From: a virus | DNA length: 38,849 bases | Direction: 5' to 3' (one strand) | IMG/VR virus record: IMGVR_UViG_3300029893_000032 | Location: 1-38,849 of that record | Shown here: positions 22,575-29,325 of the stretch, piece after piece | Numbering within the stretch: position 1 is the stretch's first letter | How the letters are laid out: the number at the start of each line of letters is the position of its first letter | Notes under the pieces: model-generated | Database searches by the model: none | Told to the model about the DNA's origin: nothing | What the model saw: only the letters and a program-made list of their open reading frames with translations | Program-made: the position numbers and the translations under genes

Positions 22575-23375
22575 TCATTTTCTTTCTGTCATTGTTAGAG
22601 ACCATTCACCAGGCGCAGTAACGAAAATCACCGCCGAACCTGACGGGAAAAGGAATTCGCCTTCATAGGGTGCGACCTCATTCACGAGCAAAGATTTCCC
22701 ATTGATAGTAATCGCCCAGATCGCAAGGTGGCCTCGTGTATTACATATGATTTTTCCAATATCTGGGTCGCCCAACAAAATAACAACGTCATCGCCTGCC
22801 CCTTCATAAGTCGTTGGGGCTTCAGCAATGTGTTGGTAAAGTGTAGATATAGGATAAAAGATAAGTTCCCAATCCCCGCTGCCTTTTATTTCAAATCTTG
22901 TGGCCGTTTTATTATCTGCCCAATCGACAGGTATTCTCCCCTCGTAGTTCCCGATTGTGTTTACCAACAAATCCAGGTAATTATTGTCGGCATCGTAAGC
23001 AATAACAGCAAAATTGCCGCCGCCTCTATAGGTGATATCCACCACCCTCGGTTTGCCGACCAAATAATCATCAATGTCAAGAATCTTATTTCCAGACCCA
23101 GAATACACTACCGGCTCTGGAATAGGGGTAACTGTACTTGTATTGGTGGGTGTCTTGGTGGGCTCTTTTGTTCGTGTTGGTAATTGGAGCGTTGCTGTTC
23201 TAGTGGGGGAGGATGTGTTTGTGATTTTCGGTTGTTGGGTCTCTACTGGCACGTCACTTTCTAACTCTTTTACAACTGTTTGAGCAATCGCCGTTTGAAT
23301 TGCTTCCTCCGATGGCCCACATCCGGACACGACCATCCCCATCAGCATAACAAATATCAACATCGCTTTCTTCAT
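22575..23375 (-). CDS. Lipoprotein with duplicated beta domain (probable moron / lysogenic conversion gene)
   Basis: A 266-residue protein. ATG 23375 is preceded by AGGAGGAG. The N-terminus MKKAMLIFVMLMGMVVSGCG is a lipoprotein signal with Cys19 as the lipid site. 'SEEAIQTAIAQTVV' and a Thr/Pro-rich linker (~residues 45-85) follow, a style frequent in Anaerolineae lipoproteins. Then come two related beta domains: 'YSGSGNKILDIDDYLVGKPR ... GDWELIFYP' (~90-180) and 'YEGAGDDVVILLGDPDIGKI ... GEWSLTMTE' (~185-265). It lies on the lysogeny side between integrase and repressor, in lower-GC DNA, so expression in the lysogen and a surface role are inferred. Confidence 0.85.
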   Translation of the reverse strand: MKKAMLIFVMLMGMVVSGCGPSEEAIQTAIAQTVVKELESDVPVETQQPKITNTSSPTRTATLQLPTRTKEPTKTPTNTSTVTPIPEPVVYSGSGNKILDIDDYLVGKPRVVDITYRGGGNFAVIAYDADNNYLDLLVNTIGNYEGRIPVDWADNKTATRFEIKGSGDWELIFYPISTLYQHIAEAPTTYEGAGDDVVILLGDPDIGKIICNTRGHLAIWAITINGKSLLVNEVAPYEGEFLFPSGSAVIFVTAPGEWSLTMTERK

Positions 23376-23449
23376 GCGGCTACTCCTCCTATTTTCGCCA
23401 ACACCCATCAAGGAAGTTTCTATCCAGAATTTATGAATCCCCGCATCCC

Positions 23450-23815
23450 CTACCTCCCCCGCTTCTTCTTCTCTTCAATCTCCAGTAAAAAGCGAATGTA
23501 ATCCACCACTACCTGCTTCTGCTCCTCCGGCAGCAGCCCCACCAGGTAAGCCGCTTCCTTCGCCAGCGGATCTTCGTCGCGCGTCTCAGGCAAAAACCCA
23601 GCTATTCTAAAAATTTCCTCCGGTGGAATATGTAGAGCCCTTGATATGCCAATCAAAAATTCTTTTCCAGGGTCTCTCTCTTGACGTAAAACATTTCCAA
23701 CCGCACCCCGGCTCAATCCAGCTTCGCGCGCCAGGTCTGCCTGAGACCAGCCACGCTTATCTATCTCATTTTGAAGCCATTTAGAAAATTCATCGGTATT
23801 CACAGATGAATTCAT
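23450..23815 (-). CDS. cI-like repressor (XRE helix-turn-helix)
   Basis: A 121-residue protein from ATG 23815 (MNSSVNTDEFSKWLQNEIDK). An ATG 54 bases upstream would put the start inside the opposing early promoter. Residues ~9-70 are an XRE/HTH_3 domain: 'GWSQADLAREAGLSRGAVGN' is the helix-turn-helix. The C-terminal ~50 residues are helical (PLAKEAAYLVGLLPEEQKQV...EEKKKRGR), with no LexA/cI peptidase, so induction would not be by RecA-driven self-cleavage. It is divergent from the early promoter, with GTATTCA repeats in between and at its own 5' end. The lysogeny repressor role is inferred from place and domain. Confidence 0.85.
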   Translation of the reverse strand: MNSSVNTDEFSKWLQNEIDKRGWSQADLAREAGLSRGAVGNVLRQERDPGKEFLIGISRALHIPPEEIFRIAGFLPETRDEDPLAKEAAYLVGLLPEEQKQVVVDYIRFLLEIEEKKKRGR

Positions 23816-23904
23816 TTTGCCATTTATGTGGTATTCATTGGTGGTCAAAACAAATTCAACTATTGACATTCTGTAAAAATCCTATATAATGTATTCATCT
23901 GAAT
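23796..23904. promoter_or_regulatory. Candidate repressor operators (three GTATTCA sites)
   Basis: GTATTCA occurs at 23796-23802, 23831-23837 and 23891-23897. The outer two extend to dyads: ATTCA-CAGA-TGAAT (23798-23811) and ATTCA-TC-TGAAT (23893-23904). The last covers the early transcription start; the first lies in the first codons of the repressor, fitting repression of the early promoter and autoregulation. Confidence 0.6.
23863..23890 (+). promoter_or_regulatory. Early promoter
   Basis: Perfect consensus boxes TTGACA (23863-23868) and TATAAT (23885-23890) with a 16-bp spacer. Predicted start near 23897, overlapping a dyad. It drives the rightward early operon beginning with the Arc-like regulator. 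Confidence 0.9.
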
Positions 23905-23912
23905 TTGAAATA

Positions 23913-23926
23913 GCCACAATTGTGGC
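23913..23926. promoter_or_regulatory. 14-bp perfect palindrome in the early leader
   Basis: GCCACAATTGTGGC is a perfect palindrome 23 bases before the first early gene. It is a likely protein-binding site, for instance for the Arc-like product encoded just after it, but no second copy was found. Confidence 0.5.
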
Positions 23927-23948
23927 GACTATTTTTCGCGGAGGATCA

Positions 23949-24146
23949 ATGCCTGAACTTACTACAGTGCAAATCGATACAGAAACTCGAGAAATGTTGC
24001 GAAAACTTGCAAACGATGATTTCCGCTCAATGGCAGCTGAACTCCAGTGGTTGGTTTTCCAGGAGTGGGCCCGCCGCTTCTCCCAGCCCAATCCATCCGT
24101 CGGCCTGGCCGAGGCCGAAGCAGCCGGCGAGAACATCCGCAAATAG
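23949..24146 (+). CDS. Arc-like ribbon-helix-helix regulator (Cro position)
   Basis: A 65-residue protein from ATG 23949, with GGAGG just upstream. 'ELTTVQIDTETREMLRKLAN' gives the N-terminal beta strand and helix A, and 'FRSMAAELQWLVFQEWARRF' helix B of a ribbon-helix-helix dimer of the Arc/CopG type. It is the first gene of the early operon, the place of Cro or an antirepressor, and probably acts on the lysis-lysogeny control region. The C-terminal tail is Pro/Ala/Glu-rich. An excisionase-like role is also possible because no other excisionase candidate is seen. Confidence 0.8.
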   Translation: MPELTTVQIDTETREMLRKLANDDFRSMAAELQWLVFQEWARRFSQPNPSVGLAEAEAAGENIRK

Positions 24147-24155
24147 GGACGAGTC

Positions 24156-24341
24156 ATGCCAGACCAAAAAATCATTGTCACGATCTACCCGCCCTGCGAC
24201 CATCCCTACACCCAGTCCTATACTACCGGCTCGCTCTACCTCTCCGCCGGCGAGATCATCGACACGCTCGAAGAGCATGTCGTCTGCCTGGCCTGCGGGC
24301 GCGAGCTGGAGTTGGAATATTACTCCCAGGAGGAGGATTGA
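24156..24341 (+). CDS. Small early protein with CxxC
   Basis: A 61-residue acidic protein (MPDQKIIVTIYPPCDHPYTQ...). It has 'CDHP' near residue 14 and 'CLACG' near 44-48, possibly a compact zinc site (C, H, C, C). It is preceded by only a weak ribosome site and lies 9 bases after the Arc-like gene. It lacks a signal or membrane segment. Function unknown; small zinc-ribbon proteins recur through this early region. Confidence 0.65.
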   Translation: MPDQKIIVTIYPPCDHPYTQSYTTGSLYLSAGEIIDTLEEHVVCLACGRELELEYYSQEED

Positions 24342-24344
24342 CCC

Positions 24345-24584
24345 ATGCCAGGCCTCTCGATCCGCAACATGAATTACAGCCTGCAGGTCAGGGAATGGCA
24401 GCGCGCCGAGCGCGAACGGCAGCTCGAGCACATCCGCCAGCTTTCCACCCAGCTTTATGACCTGGTCGGCCCGGCGGCCCATGCCGCCATCATCGACCCA
24501 CTGCCCGATGACATATCCTACAACGATATGGTCGCCATCCTCGTAAAAGCTGTCCATGCTTCCAGCTTACCCGAAAATACCTGA
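24345..24584 (+). CDS. Small helical early protein
   Basis: A 79-residue protein (MPGLSIRNMNYSLQVREWQR...), preceded by GGAGGAT. The middle is a highly charged helix (EWQRAERERQLEHIRQLSTQ) followed by a short Asp/Pro-containing segment 'DPLPDDISYNDMVAILVKAV'. No Cys or membrane segment. Function unknown. The helix could mediate protein or nucleic acid contacts; it lies in the first part of the early operon among regulatory and envelope genes. Confidence 0.65.
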   Translation: MPGLSIRNMNYSLQVREWQRAERERQLEHIRQLSTQLYDLVGPAAHAAIIDPLPDDISYNDMVAILVKAVHASSLPENT

Positions 24585-24600
24585 CCTGTCAGAACTTGCC

Positions 24601-24702
24601 ATGAAAAAACTATCCACCAAAACCCTGCTCGACATCCTCTTCTGGCTGTTCATGTTTATTGCCGTGCTCGGCATCATCCTGCTGATCCTCAATTGCCAAT
24701 AA
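24601..24702 (+). CDS. 33-residue single-span membrane peptide
   Basis: MKKLSTKTLLDILFWLFMFI followed by AVLGIILLILNCQ: a short basic N-terminus and one apolar helix filling the rest. It lies in the 122-base gap between two clear genes, in line with the operon, and the codon pattern fits. The ribosome site is weak. Function unknown; it is one of four such peptides in the early region. Confidence 0.55.
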   Translation: MKKLSTKTLLDILFWLFMFIAVLGIILLILNCQ

Positions 24703-24706
24703 CCAC

Positions 24707-25027
24707 ATGGAACCGCTGATCGTATTCATCCTGGTTGCAGCTGCTTTCATCGGCGGCTATCTCATCCGCGCTCTGGCCGGGCGTTTTCAGGATATCGAAC
24801 GCCGCATCTCTCGCCTGGAAGAAGCCCAAAGGACGCGCAATCCTTACCGCACCAACGACGGGCTGGAGGACGCGATGGCCATCGTCCACGACGCCGTCTG
24901 GCAGGCCGACGCCACCCTTGATTATGTCCGCGCCCGCATGCGCCAGGTCAGCGCCACCCTCAAAACCATCCGCTCCAGCCCCGATCGCTACGACAGCGAA
25001 AAGCCCAATGGCAAGAGTAAACAATGA
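24707..25027 (+). CDS. Membrane-anchored coiled-coil protein
   Basis: A 106-residue protein: one N-terminal membrane helix (residues 3-22, PLIVFILVAAAFIGGYLI), a short basic turn, then a coiled coil (FQDIERRISRLEEAQR) and a second helix (WQADATLDYVRARMRQVSAT). It ends in a charged tail (DRYDSEKPNGKSKQ). The topology suggests an inner-membrane protein with a cytoplasmic helical part. It sits among other early envelope genes; exclusion of other phages is a possible role, without direct evidence. Confidence 0.7.
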   Translation: MEPLIVFILVAAAFIGGYLIRALAGRFQDIERRISRLEEAQRTRNPYRTNDGLEDAMAIVHDAVWQADATLDYVRARMRQVSATLKTIRSSPDRYDSEKPNGKSKQ

Positions 25028-25073
25028 CCCCTTGATCGTTTCCACGGAAACGCCTGGCGGGCCCGGTTGCCCC

Positions 25074-25090
25074 CCTCAATCGGATTGAGG
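25074..25090 (+). other. Hairpin in the 117-bp gap before the secreted-protein gene
   Basis: CCTCAATC and GATTGAGG form a compact dyad (25074-25081 with 25083-25090). A second short dyad GTTTCC/GGAAAC lies at 25038-25051. There is no T run, so these are not typical terminators; they may be regulatory sites inside the early operon. No promoter boxes were recognised in this gap. Confidence 0.4.
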
Positions 25091-25144
25091 TTCAACTCCT
25101 CACGTTTCCCCTGGTTCAAACCAAACAAAAAGAAAGGAGCCCGC

Positions 25145-25612
25145 ATGAAAAAAATCTTCCCCCTTTTCACCCTCATCGCCATGCTCGGCCTGTTGCTGTT
25201 CTCGGCCGTCGGTCCGGTCGGTTTCCACGACACCCTGCGCGGCATGCAGGCCGTCGCCCGTGAAGCCCCTGGCACCTTCGCCTATGCCAACGATAAGCTG
25301 GCTGTCCTCATGTGGCCGCAGTCCGGCGGTTACGGCTTCGCCGTGATCAACAAGAACGGCGCCGTTCTGCGCGACCTGGCCAGCTTCGCCAACGGCGCCC
25401 GCGTGGATACCTTTACCGCCAGCGATTTCGTCCGCTGGCTGGAAGGCAATGGTTACCAGCGCGTCGATCCGCGTAACCTGCCGGCCGCTACCGCCCTGCT
25501 CTCGCAGTTCGCCTATGCCCTCGCCAACGGCACGAAGGCTTTTAGCACCTTCCTGGTGCTGCCCCTGGGCGCCTTTGAGCCAATCGAGATCAATCCCGAG
25601 GTGAGGCAATGA
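25145..25612 (+). CDS. Secreted early protein
   Basis: A 154-residue protein from ATG 25145 (AAAGGAGCCCGC upstream). The N-terminus MKKIFPLFTLIAMLGLLLFS is a signal peptide, probably cleaved near 'AVGPVG', or a membrane anchor. The mature part has 'YANDKLAVLMWPQSGGYGFA' and 'ASDFVRWLEGNGYQRVDPRN' segments, resembling a small alpha/beta domain, with no Cys. No family recognised. Secreted proteins in a phage early operon often alter the infected cell envelope, which is an inference here. It overlaps the next gene by ATGA. Confidence 0.72.
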   Translation: MKKIFPLFTLIAMLGLLLFSAVGPVGFHDTLRGMQAVAREAPGTFAYANDKLAVLMWPQSGGYGFAVINKNGAVLRDLASFANGARVDTFTASDFVRWLEGNGYQRVDPRNLPAATALLSQFAYALANGTKAFSTFLVLPLGAFEPIEINPEVRQ

Positions 25613-25905
25613 ACAGTACCTTACGCTTCCGCTGGCTGCCGCTCTGGGTCGTCGTCATCCTCTGGCTGCTTTCCCCGCGCCGCAGGACCATCGATGAGCA
25701 GCAGCGCAATCTCTACCTGATACTGCTCGACGATATCTATGCCGCCCTCATCGCTGATTGCATCGACCCGCGCACGTTCAAGCCGCGCAGCTGGCTGGTC
25801 GGGCAGCTCTACTATGCCGCATCCGCCTGGATTCTCCAACAAAAAACCGCCCTGCTGCAGCTCGACCGCCTGGGCGTGCTGCTCACCGGTTGGATAAAAG
25901 AATGA
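25609..25905 (+). CDS. Membrane-anchored early protein
   Basis: A 98-residue protein with an N-terminal membrane helix (WLPLWVVVILWLLSP) between Arg residues, followed by a mostly helical part with 'IDEQQRNLYLILLDDIYAAL' and 'LVGQLYYAASAWILQQKTAL'. It is translationally coupled to the upstream secreted protein (ATGA). Function unknown; the pair may work together at the membrane. Confidence 0.68.
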   Translation: MNSTLRFRWLPLWVVVILWLLSPRRRTIDEQQRNLYLILLDDIYAALIADCIDPRTFKPRSWLVGQLYYAASAWILQQKTALLQLDRLGVLLTGWIKE

Positions 25906-25944
25906 AAATCGCCCGCTACCCACGGACGATTTCGATGCCTTTAC

Positions 25945-25965
25945 AGGCAGGTGCCAAACCTGCCT
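25945..25965 (+). other. Hairpin before the zinc-ribbon gene
   Basis: AGGCAGGT (25945-25952), loop GCCAA, ACCTGCCT (25958-25965): an 8-bp perfect stem. It lies 26 bases before the GTG start and just upstream of an ideal AGGAGG, so it may separate translation of this gene from the upstream one or protect the mRNA 5' end. No T run follows. Confidence 0.5.
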
Positions 25966-25991
25966 CCAGTATAGCACAAAAGGAGGTGCTT

Positions 25992-26306
25992 GTGAACCAC
26001 ATCTTGGGTGAAAAATTCAAACTTTACAACACGGCTGAACGCGTCGCCCGGCGCTACAGCTGCGCCACATGCTACGGCCACCTCAATATCATCCGCCGCG
26101 ACGGCTTTTTTGAGGTCATCTGCGCGCGCAAGGAGCTCGGACGCTGCGCCGGCATCGGGTTCGTGACCAAAGACTTCGTCGAGCGTCAGCGCGCGCAATC
26201 TGCCTGCGACCGCTCGGAGGCCTATTGGAATCTGGCTGATATCCTCGGACTGGCCCGCAAGCGCTCCGCCGAAGACGTCATCAATGACCTGACAGGAGGT
26301 GAATGA
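25992..26306 (+). CDS. Small zinc-finger-like protein
   Basis: A 104-residue protein. The GTG at 25992 is chosen because AAAGGAGGTGCTT is placed ideally before it; an ATG at 25902 (ATGA-coupled) would add 30 poorly structured residues. 'RRYSCATCYGHLNIIRRDGF' and 'VICARKELGRCAGIGFVTKD' provide four cysteines in the spacing of a treble-clef or zinc-ribbon. The C-terminus is helical (EAYWNLADILGLARKRSAED). Its stop overlaps the next start, so it is coupled to the phiC31-gp3-like gene and could work with it on DNA. Confidence 0.72.
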   Translation: MNHILGEKFKLYNTAERVARRYSCATCYGHLNIIRRDGFFEVICARKELGRCAGIGFVTKDFVERQRAQSACDRSEAYWNLADILGLARKRSAEDVINDLTGGE

Positions 26307-27688
26307 TGCCTGTCGCAGGTCTCACCGATCGCGGGCTCAGCTTCCCGCAAATCGGCGTCATTCGCAAAGGCGCGCCGAAGTCTCAAAAAAATGCCCCCGG
26401 GCGCGACCTCACCTATTTCCGAGTCGATTTCGATGCCGCCCGCCCCGACCTGGCGGAGAAATTCAAGGCCGCCTATCCTCATCCCGAGCCGCGCCGCCTG
26501 AATGTCGTCTTCCCCTTCAACGATTTCGACCGCCAGGTACAGGTTTACTACGAAGCCTACAACAAGGGCCGCATGGTCGCGCGCGCCGGTATCGTCCAGG
26601 GGCTTGACCCTAACCAAAATTATTACCTGATCAAACTCAACTCCAAAACCGGCGAAGTCCTTGCCCAGGCCGGTTACTGGGTGGCGGGCGAAAAAAAAGG
26701 CCAGCCGGCCATATACGACAAAACCCAGCCCGAATACAGCATGAGCTACCGCGATAAGAACGGCCAGACGAAAAAGCTGGACGTTTACTGCAAACCCATC
26801 ACGCGCATCAAGATCGTCATCCCGGAACTAGGCGAACTGGCCTATGTGCTGCTCAAATCCTCAAGCATTTACGACGCCATGAACTTGAGCGAGCAGCTCA
26901 CCGCCCTATGGGAGATCACGCGCGGAAACTGGGCTGGCGTCCCCCTGGTGCTCGAACGCAAGCCCACCCAGGTTCTCTGCCCGGATGAGAACGGCAACAA
27001 AACCTATCGCGAAAAGTGGCTGCTGAGCATCCAGGCACTGCCTGCCTGGTCCGAAGCTAAGCTGCTGGCCATGCGCAAAGCCTCCATGCTGCTGGCCGCT
27101 GGCAACCCCCTGCAGGTCTCGCTGCCCGCCGGCGCATCCATCCACGATGAAGACGACGAGGACGACGACCGCATCCCCGACGAACCGGAAGCCTGGATCA
27201 ACGACGAATCCTTTCCGCCCGCCGGTGAAGTCGAGGAATTTGACGATGAGATCCTTGAAGGGGATATCGACGATAACTCTCCGCAAGAGCAGGCTGCGCC
27301 CGAGCCCGAACAAACGCAGCAGCTGAATTCGAACGGTAATCATTCCGGCGATCGTGCCCCACAGCAGTTCAAAACCGACCTGCACGCCGCCGCGCTCAAA
27401 GGCGGCCAGCTCGCTCCGCAGGAGATCAATAAAACCGCCGCCTGTTTGGATTACATCCTGAGGGGCAGCGGCCCGCGCATGGAGTTCCTCTCCTGGTTGG
27501 CGGATAAACCGCTCAAATCCAGCAAAGAGATGGATCCGGCCCTGCTCAAGGCGCTGCATGATTATCTGCAACCAGCCTACGATCCCAACGGCGGCGCGTT
27601 CTATCCTCAGAATCAGACCGCCATGCACGAAGTACCCGCCGCGCATGCGCATGCGCTCAAAACCGCCGGGCAGAAGGAGCTGTTCTGA
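26303..27688 (+). CDS. phiC31 gp3-like (recombination directionality factor family) protein
   Basis: A 461-residue protein. 'PGRDLTYFRVDFDAARPDLA' and 'YPHPEPRRLNVVFPFNDFDR' (residues ~31-75) followed by a beta-rich core ending near 'ALPAWSEAKLLAMRKASMLL' match the phage family typified by phiC31 gp3, a directionality factor for serine integrases. A very acidic stretch (~282-290, DEDDEDDD) and a Gln/Asn-rich linker lead to a separate helical C-terminal domain. The phage's integrase is a tyrosine enzyme, so the role here is probably different, for example in DNA replication or recombination. ATG 26306 has the better ribosome-site spacing. Confidence 0.68.
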   Translation: MMPVAGLTDRGLSFPQIGVIRKGAPKSQKNAPGRDLTYFRVDFDAARPDLAEKFKAAYPHPEPRRLNVVFPFNDFDRQVQVYYEAYNKGRMVARAGIVQGLDPNQNYYLIKLNSKTGEVLAQAGYWVAGEKKGQPAIYDKTQPEYSMSYRDKNGQTKKLDVYCKPITRIKIVIPELGELAYVLLKSSSIYDAMNLSEQLTALWEITRGNWAGVPLVLERKPTQVLCPDENGNKTYREKWLLSIQALPAWSEAKLLAMRKASMLLAAGNPLQVSLPAGASIHDEDDEDDDRIPDEPEAWINDESFPPAGEVEEFDDEILEGDIDDNSPQEQAAPEPEQTQQLNSNGNHSGDRAPQQFKTDLHAAALKGGQLAPQEINKTAACLDYILRGSGPRMEFLSWLADKPLKSSKEMDPALLKALHDYLQPAYDPNGGAFYPQNQTAMHEVPAAHAHALKTAGQKELF

Positions 27689-27768
27689 TGATCGAACCAA
27701 TCATTATCGTATTCGCCTTCCTGGCGATCTGCGCCCTGATCTATGAGGCAAAAACCACCTTCAAATAG
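27688..27768 (+). CDS. 26-residue single-span membrane peptide
   Basis: MIEPIIIVFAFLAICALIYE then AKTTFK: one apolar helix with a basic C-terminal tail. It is coupled to the previous gene (TGATG) and ends 19 bases before the exonuclease start. It is too short for usual gene callers, but coupling and placement in an otherwise empty gap support it. Function unknown. Confidence 0.5.
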   Translation: MIEPIIIVFAFLAICALIYEAKTTFK

Positions 27769-27787
27769 CCAAAAAGGACAAAAGGAA

Positions 27788-28471
27788 ATGCTGTCAAAAC
27801 AAAAACGCTTGTTTTTCGATATCGAAACCGCTGCCAACGCGGACGCACTCGCATTCATGCCTTCACCCGAAGCGCCGGCCAACCTCAAGGATCCCGAAAA
27901 GATCGCCGCCGCAATTGAAGCCAAACGCCTCGAACAGATCGAGCGCGCCGCCCTCGACCCGGACTATGGCAAGATCCTCTCGATCGGTTTTAGTTATGGC
28001 GGCGAAGTGCATGTACTGCTCAACCGCGAGGTTTACTATCCGCCGCCAGACGGGCTCGCCTCCGTAAACACCGTATCGGAAGCCGATATGCTGCGCGTGT
28101 TCTGGAAAGAGCTGGCGCTCGAAGCTCATGGTTGCTGCGTAGGCTACAACGTCCTCGGTTTCGATCTGCCCTACCTCCTGCGCCGCTCCTTCGCCCTGGG
28201 GATCAGGCCCCATTTTCCCCCCAACCTGGCCAGGTTCCGTACCGAGCCGGTCACCGACCTGATGATGATTCTCTACAACTGGGGCAGCGACCGCTACAAA
28301 TCCCTCAAACTGGTCGCCAAACTCTACGGTCTGCCTGTCGTGGCTGATGATATCGATGGCAGCATGGTTGCCTCGCTGGATGCGGACCAGATCGCCCGCT
28401 ACCAGATCTCAGACGTCAAGCTGGTCATGGCGCTGCATGAGCGCATGAACGGCGTCTATTTCAACCATTAG
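27788..28471 (+). CDS. DEDD-type 3'-5' exonuclease (RNase H-like)
   Basis: A 227-residue protein from ATG 27788 (AAAGGAAA upstream). Catalytic motifs of the DnaQ/PolB-type exonuclease fold are present: 'LFFDIET' (Exo I, residues ~8-14), 'GYNVLGFDLPYLLRR' (Exo II, ~119-133) and 'YQISDVKLVMALHER' (Exo III, ~206-220). The core matches stand-alone predicted 3'-5' exonucleases related to the PolB proofreading domain. No DNA polymerase gene is present, so it may process DNA ends in recombination or proofread for the host polymerase. It is followed by an unusual run of hairpins. Confidence 0.88.
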   Translation: MLSKQKRLFFDIETAANADALAFMPSPEAPANLKDPEKIAAAIEAKRLEQIERAALDPDYGKILSIGFSYGGEVHVLLNREVYYPPPDGLASVNTVSEADMLRVFWKELALEAHGCCVGYNVLGFDLPYLLRRSFALGIRPHFPPNLARFRTEPVTDLMMILYNWGSDRYKSLKLVAKLYGLPVVADDIDGSMVASLDADQIARYQISDVKLVMALHERMNGVYFNH

Positions 28472-28582
28472 CGCCGGCCATAGGCCCGGCCGGCGGGTGA
28501 TCGAGCCTCGATCATCTCGCGGCCGGGCCTGGAGCACCCGGCCCCTCCTTAATGAGCCCGGACCGCCCACCCCGGTCCGGGC
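28472..28582 (+). other. Array of four GC-rich hairpins in an intergenic gap
   Basis: In 111 bp four perfect stems follow one another: CGCCGGCC/GGCCGGCG (28472-28495), TGATCGA/TCGATCA (28498-28514), GGCCGGG/CCCGGCC (28521-28543) and the 10-bp GCCCGGACCG/CGGTCCGGGC (28556-28582). GGCCCGGCC (28483-28491) could instead pair with GGCCGGGCC (28521-28529), joining the first and third units. There is no T run. It could be a structured RNA, an mRNA processing region or a replication-related DNA structure between exonuclease and replication genes. Confidence 0.65.
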
Positions 28583-28603
28583 AAGGGGAAGGAAGGTACA
28601 AAA

Positions 28604-28792
28604 ATGAGCGTCAACACCTTGAAAAATATCGCCAATGCTCTTCGGAAGCTCGACGCCGATCTGCGCCAAAAGACCGTCTGTCCCACCTGCGGTAAGCCCA
28701 CCAGCGGCATTGTTCCGGTTGGGAAGACGCCCCAACAGGTTGGACTGTGCCTGGGCCATCCAGAAGAAAACTCCTCGGAGAAAATACCATGA
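28604..28792 (+). CDS. Small zinc-ribbon-like protein
   Basis: A 62-residue protein (MSVNTLKNIANALRKLDADL...). A short helix is followed by 'VCPTCGKPTSGIVPVG' and 'VGLCLGHPEE', giving C-x2-C and C-x2-H, a plausible single zinc site. It begins right after the hairpin array, with GGAAGG upstream, and overlaps the next small ORF by ATGA. Function unknown. Confidence 0.65.
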   Translation: MSVNTLKNIANALRKLDADLRQKTVCPTCGKPTSGIVPVGKTPQQVGLCLGHPEENSSEKIP

Positions 28793-28890
28793 CCGGCTGG
28801 CGCCGCTTCGCCAAAAGATTCTCCCTGGGCAGCTTTCTTGTTCCACTTCTGCTCTTACTCCTCGCCGGCCGCCTGTTCGGAGCCTGGTGA
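28789..28890 (+). CDS. 33-residue basic single-span membrane peptide
   Basis: MTGWRRFAKRFSLGSFLVPL then LLLLLAGRLFGAW: a strongly basic N-terminus followed by a leucine-rich helix. Coupled to the previous gene (ATGA), with the next gene two bases after its stop. The layout resembles small pore-forming or membrane-targeting phage peptides, but no function can be assigned. Confidence 0.5.
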   Translation: MTGWRRFAKRFSLGSFLVPLLLLLLAGRLFGAW

Positions 28891-28891
28891 C

Positions 28892-29317
28892 ATGAACGCC
28901 CGCGCCTACTACGAAAGCCTGATCGCGGAAATGCCATTCGGCGCCGAGCGCATCGTACTGCGCGTCCTCTCGTTTCGCGTCGGCCTGGCCAACGCCATCC
29001 AAAAAGCCGACCTGATTGCCGAGTGCGCCCGCGCCGGCGTCATCTTCAAAGCCGAGCGCCAGGTGCGCAAGACAATCGTCGATCTGCGCAAACGGGGCAT
29101 ACCGATCTGCTCATCCAGCGGAGAAAGCGGCTACTATCTGGCTGCCAATCTTGCTGAGTATCAGGAATTTGCCGGCCGCGAGTATCTCAGCAAAATCGCC
29201 GATATGCGGGAAACAGTAAAAGCTATGAACGACTCTGTCCGCAGCATGTTCCCCATCGAATACGCCCAATACCAGGCTGAGAAAGCAGCCGCCGCGGGAC
29301 AACCATCCCTTTTATAG
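28892..29317 (+). CDS. Winged-helix DNA-binding protein
   Basis: A 141-residue protein from ATG 28892. Residues ~20-90 look like a winged helix: 'ERIVLRVLSFRVGLANAIQK', 'ADLIAECARAGVIFKAERQV', 'RKTIVDLRKRGIPICSSSGE' and the wing 'SGYYLAANLAEYQEF'. Such proteins are frequent beside phage replication genes and act in regulation or origin binding. The C-terminal ~50 residues are helical and end in an Ala-rich tail. It lies upstream of the replisome organiser and DnaB genes in the same operon. Confidence 0.72.
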   Translation: MNARAYYESLIAEMPFGAERIVLRVLSFRVGLANAIQKADLIAECARAGVIFKAERQVRKTIVDLRKRGIPICSSSGESGYYLAANLAEYQEFAGREYLSKIADMRETVKAMNDSVRSMFPIEYAQYQAEKAAAAGQPSLL

Positions 29318-29325
29318 AGGTGCCT

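Noticed and set aside
26906-27700. 264-codon ORF opposite the gp3-like gene
   Set aside because: Antisense of a well-placed gene, no ribosome site or family pattern.
28472-28582. Hairpin array as a CRISPR
   Set aside because: There are no equal direct repeats with unique spacers; the units are inverted repeats of different sequence.
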